Assembly: GCF_964199755.1 (NCBI RefSeq)
Contig: NC_133900.1
Span: forward strand, 74,260,727 to 74,324,726
Reading direction: 5' to 3'
From: Larus michahellis
Taxonomy: Eukaryota > Chordata > Aves > Charadriiformes > Laridae
DNA: 64,000 bases
Below, in pieces: positions 48,901 to 60,791 of this stretch. The notes under the pieces are model-generated. The model saw only the letters and a program-made list of their open reading frames with translations. It made no database searches and was not told the origin of the DNA. The translations under genes were made by a program, and so were the position numbers. The first letter of the stretch is position 1. Every line of letters begins with the position of its first letter.

Positions 48901-49367
48901 AATTAATTAATCTCAAGGTATTGCTGCTCCGTCTGTACATGAGCATGATAATGTAATGATCCTGCATCTTTGCACTTGATAGCAGACTCTTTGGGGAATG
49001 GGGAAGGACAGAAACCCCTCCCTGGCTGGTTTTGTCGGGACCTGTTTTTTTGGGCCTTCTTGGCACCAGTTTGAAGCAATTTGCTTTGTGAGAAGGAGTT
49101 TCTGTATTCCCGTGGGAAGAGTTGACTCCGTTATCTCCCTGTCCTGCACAGGGCTCCCTTGCTTTGGGCAGGGTTTGGGTGGACATCCCTTCTGGGTCTG
49201 GGATTACTGCACGGTGCCGCTCACACCTGGGTGGAGATGCTGAGCACTGGTGCCTTACGCAGCTCTTTGGGCAGCTGCTCTTAGCGTCCCGGTTTGCATC
49301 GACTTCAGCAGCGAGCCTGTCCTCCTCATCGTTACTCAGCGTTTAGGCTGCCCGTTTATACATGGGT

Positions 49368-49470
49368 AAAATATATGTTTCAAATATTTTACCAAGAAAT
49401 GATATGTAAAAAAATATATGTATATGTAATAAATGTTATATATTTAATAAAAGAAATATAATAATATTTC
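49368..49470. repeat. AT-rich low-complexity tract
   Basis: About 100 bp almost wholly A and T, with repeated ATATATGTATATG and AATAAAAGAAATATAATAAT words. It has no fixed repeat unit. Confidence 0.75.
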
Positions 49471-52354
49471 TAATCTTTTGCTTTCTGATACTATCATGGA
49501 CTGAGCAGAGATAAGGAGCTGTCGAGGTAGCCATTTTGCACATATTTACTACAGTCTTTTGTTCTTCTTGAATTCTTTCACTGTGAAATAAAGAGCCGAC
49601 AGCTTTTTATTCCTTCCTCTGACTATCCAACCTTCAACAGCTCTGTCCATGGCCTGTTATCTGGCAGGCCGCACGCAAGATGCTGCCAGTTTAATAAAAT
49701 TCGCAAGTGGTCCAGGCCACAGACTTGAGGTCTGGGCTGTGAACCCCTCCTGAGGTTTCCAGCTTGGCCAGACCCCCAACACCAGCAGCTACGACCGCAA
49801 GTGCAGTCGCACCACAGAGAGACGCGGAGTTTTATCGAGAGCGGCAGCGTCACAGCGGAGCACAAAGCGCACTGGCACGAGGTACCAGAGACCCAGGTAA
49901 CCGGAGGCCGGGAGGAGCTTTGCAGGGTCACCCCAAAGCCAAGTCAGCAGCTGGAGCTCACCCTGTCATGGCAACGAGACCTGCCCGACGCCCCCCCGGG
50001 ACACCCCCTGCCTCCCAGGCTGGCCAGCCTTCAGCACCATTGACTTTATTTGCCCCAGCACTGTCTAATCTAAATGTCTCTTACAGCAGCTTAAACCCGT
50101 TGTCGCGCCGTGGGCTTGTTGAGGGCGTTATATGGAGGCTGCTTTCAACTAGCGGTAAGTGGAGACCTCAGGCAGGAAGGAAATGTCCTCCCGGCTTCAC
50201 ACCCGGCATTTCTGCTCATGCGCCCCTCAAAGGAAATAGAAGATCTTGTTGACGAAGGCATTCACGCTTTCATCTTCCTGGCAAACCAAGAGGTCTACAA
50301 AACCCAGGGCACGTCTTCCTCAGCTGCAGCAACGCGCCAGCTCTACTGATACCATAGGGTCACAATTCAGAAGATTCTTTAGGTTATTAAAAAACATCCT
50401 ACTTTATCGCGGTTTTACAAGTGCACATAACACCTCGTGTCATGGCTATTTTCACAGGATTAATATACAACGTTATCCAAGACAAGCATTAAGAGATTCC
50501 TATTATTTCTTCCTGCTTGCCTGAGATTTCTTCTAGTCAGCTTGAGATTTAATTTAGGTAATAGCGCACCTATTTTGAAGGGCTTGCTTATTTTGTGATC
50601 GGTATTACTGATACTCACTTTTATTTTTCAGTAAAAATTTGGCAGCAGGACAAGAAGCATTTTTATTCTGTGTTTGTTACAGCTTCTAACACAAAACAGT
50701 CCAAGTCCACATCCAGGCACCTTCGATGCAGCGAAACAAACGGCAACTGAGTGCAAAGATTTTTTTTTTGCAGAACCTGAGGTAGAACATCGATGCTATT
50801 AACTCTTCTCTTTCCCATGGGGCTCACCATTAATATCCCTTTTAATATGGAGAAAGCTTTGGTGGGAGAGGGTTGTAATTTGTCTTTGGGGTGTCTGTCT
50901 TCAATTAAATGAATAGTCTATGAAGCGACTGCTGCTGTAGTTATTATTAAATTTACTTCTGCATTTTTTGACATTTAAACTATTCTAGGGGACAACACAG
51001 CCTTGGTGTCATTTATTCTGATCTGGCATTTTTTTTTGCAAAACCCCAAACATAGATTTTATAGGCACAAAACCACATTTGTGTGATCTACCTCCATATT
51101 ACCTCCCTCGATTTATGTTGTGAACCCTGACCAGGCTCCTGCGTAGGAAATTAAGAAGGGGGCTGGGAGCCTCGATGGGCGATGGAAGCCAATAGACTCA
51201 ACCGGACCTGGGTCTGCAACTGCACACGCATCCTAAAGCCCCGCCATCTACCAGGTCGCGCGCATCCCATTTGCAGTGTGCTCCCTGCCCTCGGTGACGC
51301 GGCTGTCCCCTCACGGCCACCATGGTCCCCCTGCACCTTCCCCCAGCTCCCGCGGGCGCTGGACGGGCTGTTTGCGGCACTCGCAGGGAGGAAAATCGGG
51401 GCTGCAACAACCAAAACACGCCCGTCTCTAAAGTACGACTAAAACCATCTCCATGCCAGGGCCCGTGCGAAGCGAGACCCTGCCGTACAAAACACCATTT
51501 GACTTTTAAAACTGAACGCAGCGCCTTCAGAAGCGGCCTCATCTCACCTCCTGTCCCTGCCTGGCTGGACAGGATGCTAATTTTGGCTCTGGTGGAGCGA
51601 GGCATGCATTAGTCATCAGGTCATTTATTTTATTACGACTTTTCATCTTAATCCTGATAATGCTCCAGAAAAAGATCAAATGGCAACAAAAGCGAACAAA
51701 AGGGAACAGCGTCTGAGGCAGAATTATTTCTTATTTGAATTTGGGTAAAGGTATCTCACATAAAGGCATATAATTTCTTAAAGAAAAAATTGCTGCTAGT
51801 AATTGTTTTATGGTTGTAGGGGTACAACTGCCACAACGAGTGACCGTCAGCAATCACTTTACAAAATTATTCTTCAGTGATCCCCTGATTTCATCTCCTT
51901 TCAAGGACCAGAAGCCTGTTTCTAATGGGGTGGTTGGCAAAAGATCTCTTCATCTCGTTTTTAAAAAGCTGGTCACGCAGCCTTAAACACTTAGTTCTAA
52001 TTATGAATTATTGGCACATCGTGACCTGAGTCAACACTTACGTGCTGATTAATGGTCTTCAGACGTCTTAAAAATAAACATGGGGGAACACCAAGTATAA
52101 CAGGAGCGTTTTGTTATAACAATTCCTACCCCTGAACTGCCAACCCAGAGCTTCAGCGAGAGGCTCCGTCCCCGGCCGCTCGGAGAGGCTGTGCGGAGAG
52201 TGGGGACGCAGAGGAGCCAGCGCACACGAGTAACGCGGCAGGGGCCGTTTCCCTTCCACACCACTTCAATTTAATAAAATCTCACAAGGCTACGAGTTGC
52301 AGAGCACCGCTCCCAGGGGAGGCGTAAATACGGAGTAGAGCTGGACTGAAACAG

Positions 52355-52480
52355 GAATCATTTGGAAGAGGAACTGGAGGGAGAAGGGGACAGGATTCCC
52401 ATGAACGGAGAAATCACAAAGGCAGCAGGGAAGAGGAGAGGCAGACACAGCGCAACGGAGGAGGGAAGAAGAGGAGGAGG
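52355..52480. repeat. purine-rich tract
   Basis: A strongly G/A-biased + strand stretch (GGAAGAGGAACTGGAGGGAG .. GGAGGAGGGAAGAAGAGGAG). It lies just upstream of the truncation point of the next CR1 copy. Confidence 0.6.
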
Positions 52481-52519
52481 GTGCCTGGATATCCATCTTT
52501 TCCACCTGGGCCAAGGGAA

Positions 52520-53152
52520 AGGGAAGGATGCTTGGGAGCAGCCCTGAGGAGAAGGACTTTGAGGGTGTCGGTGGTCGAGAAGCTCAACATGAGCTGGCAA
52601 TGCGCGCTCACAGCCATGAAAGCCAACCGCATCCTGGGCTGCATCACAAGCAGCGTGGCCAGCAGGGCGAGGGGCGGGATTCTGCCCCTCTGCTCTGGTG
52701 AGACCCCACCTGGATCCAGCTCTGGAGTCCTCAGCACAAGAAGGACATGGACCTGTTGGAATGGGTCCAGTGGAGGGCCACAAAGACGATCAGAGGGCTG
52801 GAGCACCTCTGCCATGGGGACAGGCTGAGACAGTTGGGGTTGCTCAACCTGGAGAAGAGAAGGCTCTGGGGAGACCTTATTGCAGCCTTTCAGTACCTAA
52901 AGGGGCTACAGGAGAGATGGAGAGGGACTATTTGTCAGGGAGTGGAGCGATAAGACGAGGGGTAACGGTTTTAAACTGAACAGGGGAGATTTAGATTAGA
53001 TATCAGGAAGAAATTCTTTACTGTGAGGGTGGTGAGACACTGGAACAGGCTGCCCGGAGAAGTTGTGGCTGCCCCATCCCTGGAGGTGTTCAAGGCCATT
53101 GGAACTAGATGATCTTTGAGGTGCCTTCCAACCTGAACCATTCTATGATTTG
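52520..53152 (+). mobile_element. CR1 LINE, 3' fragment (sense) with internal deletion
   Basis: A sense-strand CR1 of about 630 bp. It shows GAGAAGCTCAACATGAGCTG, the frame [20 protein letters not shown] and [20 protein letters not shown], then TTTAGATTAGATATCAGG and the tail ACCATTCTATGATTT. The usual stretch of about 70 bp between GTGTTCAAGGCCA and TTGGAACTAGATGATC is missing. Remembered CR1 sequence has GGTTGGA at both edges of that segment, so a deletion between short direct repeats is likely. Confidence 0.93.
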
Positions 53153-56100
53153 GTGGGATCCCGCCTGCAGAGGAGACAACAGAGGAAGGGACACGTATCT
53201 GATTTTCCCCACCCTGATATTCAAACCCTGGGTCTGCTCAAGGACGGTGGCTGTGGGATGAAAGATGCTGATTATCGTGGAGATTTACGGAGCCCGATGG
53301 AGCCATGGTGATCAAGCTAAGGACGAGACAGAGGGGAGTTTAAGAAAAGCAAGCTCGGGATGAGGCGTGACAGGGCTGCGATGGGGCCAGGTGTCATGTT
53401 GAAGGGCAGCAGAGAAGCCTGGGCGGCAGGGACGGCAGGTCTGTCCTAGCCCTTCTGCACCACAGCCAGCTGTGGGAGCAACGAACTCACGGGAAACCCC
53501 TGGCTCTTGTGTGTTCTCCGCCTATGTGGTCCCACTCTGCCTTGGTGTGAAACACAAGCGGTTTGGGGCAGGAGCAACGTCCATCGATCAAGCACATCCT
53601 CAGCAACGCAGTTTCTGTCTGGGTCTGGCAGGGAAGGTTTCTTAGGAACAACTTAATGGCACAGACCTCAATGCTTCAGCTTATTTCAAAAATGTATTTT
53701 CTCGCCTGTTTTGTGAGCCACCTCCCAAACAATATAAAATTAAAAAAATAAAAAACCACGAGTCTGTCAAGATCTTACAGCTGGTGGCTCAGTGAAGGTG
53801 GGCCACGGGTGGGGGTGACAAAAGGTGCAAAGTCCCCTCCGTGCTGCTGCTCTTGAGAGAGGGAGCAGGAGCCTTGGGTCAGAGAGGGACCTGGTTCAGC
53901 AAGGGACCAGCTGATGCCTCCTTCCTAGCACAAAGACAACCACGGAAGAACAAGCGAAATCACCAGTATCTCTGCACAATTATGCTCCAATTCCTAACTC
54001 TCCTGAGCCACTGCTCTGGATCTAAGTTATAAATAAGAATAGCCATATATATTTCATGGATTTTATCACAGGTGTACCCTAAACCATGTGTAGGGGATCA
54101 TGCAATACACCTTAAGGATTATTTTAATCCAAGACAACGACAGCAAAGACCTTTTTTTCCTCCCCCGTGCAAAAATTGTTATTGTCCTATTAAGTCTTAA
54201 ATTCCATTTTTATTTCTACCCATAACCTAGCTGCATAGCAAGAAAAGCAGAGACAAAGGGATTGTATGTTCTATGAAAATCAGAAGCCGCTCCTGCTAGG
54301 TCTCACCTCAACATCACTTCCACAGCAGTATTTTGTCCCAGCCTCTTCAGCAGCACCCCCGCCTAAAGGTGCTGACCGAAAGCTTTCCGTCCTCCAGGAC
54401 AACCCTCTGGATCCTCTCTCCCCCTACAAGTGCCCGGCACAGCTCCACAAATCAGCCGGCAGGGATGCGCAGAGAGGCGAAGGATGACTTACGGCCGGAT
54501 GACGCCATCCCGCAGCAGCTGAGCTCCGCCGCTTCCCGCAGACCCCGGCGCAGCACGCACCGAGCCGGGGCCGGAGGAGCGGGAGCTGAAACGGACACCA
54601 ACCTGGGACGGGAAGAGCGGGAAGAGAGGGGATGCCCACCCTTTGCTTTCCCAGCGCACCCCATCATCCTGCTTTCACACAGCACTCAGAACCACAGCAC
54701 ACATGCCCGCTCCTGGAGTGCGACACCGTCGGGATTTAGGCTTCCAAGTCCAAGACTATGATTCACCTGTGCCCACTGCATCCATAACCTGCTTGGGATT
54801 TGCCAACCAACCCTTCTTGCCTGAGGCTCCGAAGCCCACGGAGCGATGGGTGTTACAGCTGCGCACACCGGACCTCCTCTTGCCACCCCAAATTCAACAC
54901 AGCACCCACAGAGACTTCCTTTGGGGGACACCGAAGGGACCTCCTTGCGTATACAAAATTTTGTAATAATGTTGGGCTTTGCCAGATGCTTTTAGTCTCT
55001 GGCAGAAGCAAGTGATTCGAACATCATCTTCACGCAACGTGCTGGAGCAGCCACCAGCTGAGCGAACAGCAAGGTCGCTTTGCTCATTTCTTACAGCACT
55101 GCCAAAATTCCTAACAAGCCTACCCTTTATTTTTCACCTTTGTTTCCAGTTAAATAAAGGGAAGGCACAAAAATTCCCATTACAAAAGAGCAAATAAAAT
55201 TCCTGGTGTTTGAAGGACTTCTCCTACTCCAGACAGGTTTATAGCACGGGTACTCTTTATGGAAATCAAACCCCTCCTAAAAATAATGTGAGGCAATATT
55301 ATTTATAAAAGTTACAAACTACAACAAGCTCATATTTCATTGAATCCTTCCCCCCCCCCCTTCTTGCTCTTGCTGTCTCTTATCCTCTCACCCATTTTTC
55401 AATAGAAGGACTAACGAGGAATAATTTGAGAATGATACATGATCGCGTTTCTTTGCCAAGTCTTTTTATACTCAAATAGTCATTCTGTTGCTTCCTGTAA
55501 TAACCGGGTAGGCAATATGAATGCTCCTGCCCTCCACAAAAGAAACCAGAGAAGGAAGGAGCCGTTGATTTACATACGGCGCGGTGTGCGCTACGTGTGA
55601 GCCGGCTGCCGCCCAGCCAGATGCTGCAAAACTACTTAAGCGTCACTCCAGACTCCCGGCTCCGCTTCAACGATGAAATATCGGGAAAGCCTGCGGCAAG
55701 TTAAAGAGACAAGACCCACGCTCAGCAGCAGATACGACGTGTTTTCACTCTACGTGCCCGTTGTGAAAATATGCCGGGTGCCACCCAGGGTGACGGTACC
55801 CCCCGGACGGACAAATAGTGAAGGACATCGGCTGGGTTCAGACTCGGGTTTCCCTGAAGTCAGTGGTGATGCTCTCGCTGAAACCAAGAGTTGAGTTTGA
55901 ATTACAGCTGATAAATTTTACGAAAAATCGCAAGAGGTCTTAATTTGTTACGACATTTTCCCATTAGTTCAGTGCCCCTTGAAACTGAAGTTTATGGTGG
56001 GTGGGCACTGAACCAGGACGCATCTGCCTCACTGCTAAGAGAGTTTCACCATATCTGGGTTCACTGAACTCCTCCTGCAACTGCCTGTACGATATATGTC

Positions 56101-57640
56101 ATACCAAAATATCTTCCCATGACCAGCCCTGCTCCAGCGGGGAGTTTGGGGGGTGGCACTCGGTGATAAAGCAGGAGGCCTGGCCTGTGCCCTTCACACC
56201 TGCTCGATTAGCAGCTGCCCCGTGCCCTGCACGCCTGACCCAGCCTGGGCTTGGTCCCGCTGCAGGGAAACCGCACGAGCCGTCCTTACAACCCATGATA
56301 AGCAAACAACCTACACGTTGTGAAGCCAAATATTGGCTACATGAAGGATGAGATACGATATGGCAGCGTTAATACCTTAAGAAGCACAATAAATATGCTG
56401 CAAGCACTTTTCTGCATACACCGGTCTGAAAATGAAGTCTGAAGGACGCTGTTGGCTCCGAAAGCCAACCAGACCCCACACTCCCCTCCTCCAGCAGCAC
56501 ACGGAGCCCAAAAATATGAACGAATGCAAGCTGGATCCTATTTGGTTGTTCAGCTCTGATGACTCATCTTCCCTGCGCTCTTCTTAAGCTAATGACAAGG
56601 AAACAAACACAGGCAGAACGTTATTAAACTTGGCATCATTTTGGCAAAGTTGCCGTACCCAGGATTTTGTCACTCGGTACTACTTGTACTTCTTTTGTCC
56701 CCCTGTGCCGCAAGTAAGAATTAAAGGTTTAAGAAGAGGAGAGTTTGTTTTTCTCTTGAGTCACCAATAATTTCCACTGGAGTCCTGGGACAGCCTAAAA
56801 TTTTACCAAATAAATTTTTGAGAAACTTGCTGTCTGCTGGAGCTGAAGGCAAACAGCCAGTCACGGCAGCTCCCATAGGCTCTCTCCTTAAATTCGGGGT
56901 GCCCCCCTTGGGCTGCGACCCAGGACGCCCCACGCCGAGCAGAGGGTCATGCTCAGGGTGGGAGCCAAGGGGCAGCCCCTGGGGATGCTACGCTGAGCCA
57001 GCTACTCCCACCCAGGAGTGGGGATGTGAAGGGGCTGCTACAACCCCCCTAAATCCTCTGGGTGAAAGAAGACAAGACGGTTACGCTCCCAAGACACGGC
57101 CAGTGGCAATGCTGAGCACGCAGAGAAAGAGTCACCAACATCCCTCCGGCTCTCGGAGGCTGCCCTCCTCTCTCGGGAGCTCCTGCCCGGCATCCCATAC
57201 AGCGTTTCGCTTTTGAAGGAAGCAGGGCAACACACAATTATTAAATGAAAAGTATGAAATGGGGGAAACATAAATATTTCAAGCACAGTTTTATGACTGA
57301 CAACGCTATAATCACTCTCGGATGTGATTTCTGGGTGATGGATAACATTTCTTACCCTGGTTTGAATCCGTGTGTGCTTGCGAGCTCGTCTGCTTCCTCC
57401 ACCCGCATGGGCTGCCCTGTAACGGTACCACCCCTCCTTACAAGCTCCCGGGACGCCACCAACAGACGGCGGTGCCTCGCCGACCTCCTAAAAGGGCTTG
57501 CCACCCTTCCTCACCCGTTCCCCCCGCGACAACTTGCCTGGAGGCAGAACGAGCTTGGATGGCCCTCAGCAGAGGGGGGACCGGTGCTGCCCACCCACAT
57601 CGGGTGACACCGCGACGCAGATTGTCTTTTTGATGCTGAT
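53153..57640. other. intergenic region upstream of SLC10A4
   Basis: No coding exon recognised. It holds AT-rich unique islands (54035-54240, 55200-55500, 56500-56830), a homopolymer C run near 55350 and an AP-1-type TGACTCA in the island near 56560. The open frames here look accidental. Confidence 0.5.
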
Positions 57641-58750
57641 GACAAAGTGAGCCCCCCCCGGCCCCCGGTTCTGCTCGGACCCCCGGGAGGGTGCAGGCGG
57701 CCCCCAGAAGCGGGCTGCCGGGGGTCGCAGCGGGGAAGAGGGGGGGTTCCGGCCATGAGCCCCCGCCGCCCCCCTGCGCTTCCCCCCGCCGGGGCCGGGC
57801 GGCGCTGGCGGCCGGGCGCTGGTGGCCGTCGGGGCGGCGACGAGACACCGCCCACAGCGGGGGGGGGGACGGGGACGGACCCGCGTGGGTCCGGGGACGG
57901 GCGGGCGGCGCCGGCAGCAGACGGCGCGACCGACGGCGACGGCGGCACATCGGCAGCGCCCGGCCGGGGCCAGCCGGGGCGGGATGCGGGCTCCGCCGGC
58001 CGCCGGGGCCAGCCGCCTCCGCATCCCGCACTGACTCCCCTCCCCGCCGCCCAGCTCCCTCCTCCGGAGCTCGGCGGGGAGCCGGCGGCTCCCGGGGGCC
58101 GCGTAGCCCATGGCCGGCTCCGCGCAGCCCCCGACGGCGGCGGCGGGGAACGGCGGCGGCCCCGACGGCGGGTCGCTGTCGGGGGACGGCGAGGCTTTCG
58201 GGGACCGGTCCCTCAGCCAGGGCCTGAGCGTGCTGGTGGGGCTGGCGCTCTGCGTGACCATGCTGGGGCTGGGCTGCGCCGTGGAGCTGGGGCAGCTGGG
58301 CCACCAGCTGCGGCGACCCGTGGGGCTGCTGCTGGCGCTGCTGGCGCAGTTCGTGGCCATGCCGCTGCTGGCCTTCCTCCTCGCCCTCATCTTCGCCCTG
58401 GATGAGGTGGCGGCCGTGGCTGTGCTGCTGTGCGGCTGCTGCCCCGGGGGCAACCTCTCCAACCTCATGTCGGTGCTCGTCGACGGGGACATGAACCTCA
58501 GGTAGGCGCCCCGGGACGCGGGGAGGGTTTGCTGGGCACCTACCGGCGGGGTTGGGGGGAGGGGAACAGCGGGACGGACGGGTGTTACACGGACCCCGAC
58601 ACACTCCTCGTGTCCCCCCTTCCCTAAAAACCCTGCCTGCCCGGCTGCAGAGCCCCCTTCCCGCGGGGGCTGCGGCTTCCCGGGGCTGCCCCCGGCCGGC
58701 CGGTTGGTGATCCGCTGTCTCTTTGGTTCCCCCCCGCTCCCCCCCGGCGC
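57640..58750 (+). promoter_or_regulatory. SLC10A4: CpG island spanning SLC10A4 promoter and exon 1
   Basis: About 1.1 kb of extreme G+C and CpG density begins roughly 470 bp before the start codon and runs through exon 1 and intron 1. A G9-like run lies near 57860. No TATA box is apparent. The transcription start cannot be placed from sequence alone. Confidence 0.7.
58110..58501 (+). CDS. SLC10A4: SLC10A4 exon 1 (coding part)
   Basis: Encodes residues 1-130 and two bases of Ser131. It contains a Gly/Ala/Pro-rich N terminus of about 35 residues, the first three hydrophobic segments and CCPGGNLSN. The donor is GTAGGC, phase 2. Confidence 0.96.
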
Positions 58751-60084
58751 AGCATTATCATGACGGCCTCCTCCACGCTGCTGGCCCTCTTCCTGATGCC
58801 CCTCTGCCTCTGGATCTACAGCCGGCACTGGATCAACACGGCGCTGGTGCGGCTACTGCCCCTGGGGGCAGTGAGCCTGACGCTGGGCAGCACCCTGTTG
58901 CCCATCGGGCTGGGGGTGCTCATCCGATACCGGCACCCCCGCGCCGCCGACCTCCTGGTTAAGGTAGGCACAACCCCGGGAATGGGGGGAACAGGGTGTC
59001 CTATGGCAGTAACCTTTCCGGTCGCTCCAAACCGATAGGAGCTTTCATACAGGCATATTCCGCTACTTAGGTGGACTATAAGGACATATAGTCAACAGAA
59101 AAAGCTGGGACGGAGATGGAAAGCGAGGGGAAGGACAGGTTACCCCCGCGCAGCTGCACCCTGGGAAGCAGCCTGGGCCCTGGCGCAGAGGCATTCCCTG
59201 GTATCCTGCTCCCTCCCTGCTCCCGCTGCACCCAGGGCTAGCGAAGCCAACCCGCAGGCACACCGACACTTCCTTAAAACATGCAAACAAATTAGCTTAA
59301 TTACGAACGGACAAGTGAAGCACAAGCCGTGGCTTTCTAGTTTCCTAGCACGTTGCCCCAAAGCAAAATGACAGAGGGTGATTTCAGCCCCTTCCTTTCC
59401 TGGGCTATGATCAAACACCACCAAAGTCCTGAGCCGGGAGCAAACCCGGGAAGGGCAGTGCAACCACGATTTGCAGTTTAGACTCTCTATCAAGCCTCTA
59501 CCTGCTATGCTTATCCTTTTAAGCTAATAACCCCTGTGTTGTTTATCAATCTCTGTATCTGTTGCCAGATTTCCCTCTGGTCCCTCCTGGTGACTCTGGT
59601 GATCTTGTTCATCCTGACTGGGACCATGCTGGGACCAGATCTGCTGGCACATATTCCTGCGTCTGTCTATGCCATTGCGGTGCTGATGCCTCTAGCGGGG
59701 TACGCCTTGGGATACGGCTTAGCCACGGTCTTTAAAATGCCCCCGCACTGCAGGAGAACAGTGTCTTTGGAAACAGGGTGCCAAAACGTCCAGCTCTGCA
59801 CTGCCATCCTAAAACTCACGTTCCCCCCGGAGCTCATAGGGGGCATGTACATGTTTCCCTTGCTTTACGCGCTTTTCCAGTCGGCAGAAGCGGGACTCTT
59901 TGTGCTGGTATACAAGATGTACGGGAGAGACAGCTACAAACAAGATACGCTCGGTGAAGAGGAAGACACGGATATTTCCTACAAGAAACTGAAGGAAGAG
60001 GAGGTGGCCGACACTTCGTACGGCACAGTGACCACGGAGGAGCACAACTCCATTCAGATGGAGCCGACGCAGACAGCGCTGTAG
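58110..60084 (+). CDS. SLC10A4: SLC10A4, sodium/bile-acid cotransporter family member (3 exons, 372 aa)
   Basis: SLC10A4 is a multi-pass orphan member of the SLC10 family, found in mammals on synaptic vesicles of cholinergic and monoaminergic neurons; its substrate is unsettled. Exons 58110-58501, 58753-58963 and 59569-60084 join into 1119 nt. Visible features are hydrophobic segments (about 38-60, 71-97, 99-123, 131-153, 160-188, 203-225, 232-256, 276-292, 293-315), the family signature CCPGGNLSN at 110-118, the cation-site-type ETGCQNVQLC at 269-278, and an acidic tail with EEEDTDISYKKLKEEEVADT. The start is fixed by an in-frame TAG at 58104-58106 and a good Kozak context. The N-terminal extension is about 65 residues shorter than in human (437 aa). 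Confidence 0.97.
58502..58752 (+). other. SLC10A4 intron 1
   Basis: A short 251-bp GC-rich intron with GT-AG ends (acceptor CCCCCCGGCGCAG). Nothing else is seen in it. Confidence 0.93.
58753..58963 (+). CDS. SLC10A4: SLC10A4 exon 2
   Basis: Encodes residues 131-201 (S-IIMTASSTLLALFLMPLCLW to RYRHPRAADLLVK), matching the human SIIMTISSTLLALVLMPLCL segment. It is 211 nt and ends on a complete Lys codon (phase 0) before GTAGGC. Confidence 0.96.
58964..59568 (+). other. SLC10A4 intron 2
   Basis: A 605-bp phase-0 intron of lower GC than its neighbours, with acceptor TCTGTTGCCAG. No other feature. Confidence 0.93.
59569..60084 (+). CDS. SLC10A4: SLC10A4 exon 3 (terminal coding part)
   Basis: Encodes residues 202-372, from ISLWSLLVTLVILFILTGTM to SIQMEPTQTAL and TAG. 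It holds the last membrane segments, ETGCQNVQLC, and a cytoplasmic-type acidic tail with tyrosines (SYKKL, TSYGTV) conserved with human. Confidence 0.96.
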   Translation: MSLWSLLVTLVILFILTGTMLGPDLLAHIPASVYAIAVLMPLAGYALGYGLATVFKMPPHCRRTVSLETGCQNVQLCTAILKLTFPPELIGGMYMFPLLYALFQSAEAGLFVLVYKMYGRDSYKQDTLGEEEDTDISYKKLKEEEVADTSYGTVTTEEHNSIQMEPTQTAL

Positions 60085-60275
60085 GCAAGATAAGGAGGTG
60101 ACACCCGGGGACGTGTGATGTGTGTTGTGCTTGCGACCAGGCTGGAGCGCTCGCCATTGCGCAAGCGGAGCTGCCCGGCCTCCATCGTTTCTCCAGCCGC
60201 TCCCATTGTACAAGGTGATGTGTGTTTATTACTGTGACAGTTGTATTTCCTCAAAAATACGTATTAAAAAAAAAT

Positions 60276-60281
60276 AATAAA
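60276..60281 (+). terminator. SLC10A4: SLC10A4 poly(A) signal
   Basis: AATAAA inside an A-rich tract (TTAAAAAAAAATAATAAAAA), 192 bp after the stop codon. It implies a short 3' UTR of about 210 nt. Confidence 0.7.
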
Positions 60282-60299
60282 AAAAAAACAAAGGAAAAA

Positions 60300-60791
60300 G
60301 TATCACTGCGACGCAAATAACCATACATCTTCACGCAAAGAGGCTGCTGCCCGCCGGAGCGCGGCAGGAATGGGCAGGAGGAAGGAGACGAGTGTTTTGC
60401 AGAGGTGAAGCCAGCGCAGCGCCAGTGCAGATGAACGGGCAAACCACCTTGTGTGCGCGTTACCTCCGTGCCTCCCACCCGCTCTGTAAAAGCATCGTGC
60501 TCATTGTTCTCACCACAAATACATGGCGAAGCCGAACCAAACCCGTGTTCCCCGCTGATTAATCCCGCGGGGGCAATTAAGGGCTGCTCTGTCTGTTTCA
60601 CCAGGGGAAGCCTGTGCGGGGGGTGGGTGGTGGTGGGGATGCCTTGCCATGGGCCCTGCACCCGGCGGGGATGGGAAGGGGCCGCCGAGGCCGGCGCCCG
60701 TCGGGGGCGAGGGAAGCCCGGCCTCCGTCCCGTCCCGCCCCGGGGGTATTTAAGGCCGCCCTCCCCCGGGGGCTGCCCCGGGTCCGTCGCA
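60300..60791 (+). promoter_or_regulatory. ZAR1: ZAR1 upstream region and probable core promoter
   Basis: Only about 510 bp separate the SLC10A4 poly(A) signal from the ZAR1 start codon. A TATA-like TATTTAAG at 60747-60754, set in GC-rich sequence, would place initiation near 60775-60785, a leader of about 10-20 nt. An E-box CAGATG at 60427-60432 is compatible with oocyte bHLH control (FIGLA-type) but such 6-mers are common. The CpG island starts near 60640. Confidence 0.5.

Larger units (their letters stand above)
45936..52519. other. intergenic region, middle part
   Basis: Unique sequence of mixed composition with no supported gene. It includes an AT-rich low-complexity tract at 49368-49470 and a purine-rich tract at 52355-52480. 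AT-rich unique islands with TAAT motifs occur near 46980-47125, 50360-50660 and 51600-51760. Confidence 0.5.

Noticed and set aside
50030-50050. Half of a REST/NRSF site (TTCAGCACC) upstream of SLC10A4
   Set aside because: The second half-site is absent at any accepted spacing.
57647-58405. 252-codon + strand frame overlapping the SLC10A4 start
   Set aside because: It is out of frame with SLC10A4 and made of Gly/Arg/Pro runs typical of CpG islands.
57438-58828. Long minus-strand open frames of 388 and 420 codons opposite SLC10A4 exon 1
   Set aside because: They lie in extremely GC-rich sequence where stops are rare, overlap a well-supported exon and read as Pro/Arg/Gly-rich strings without family resemblance.
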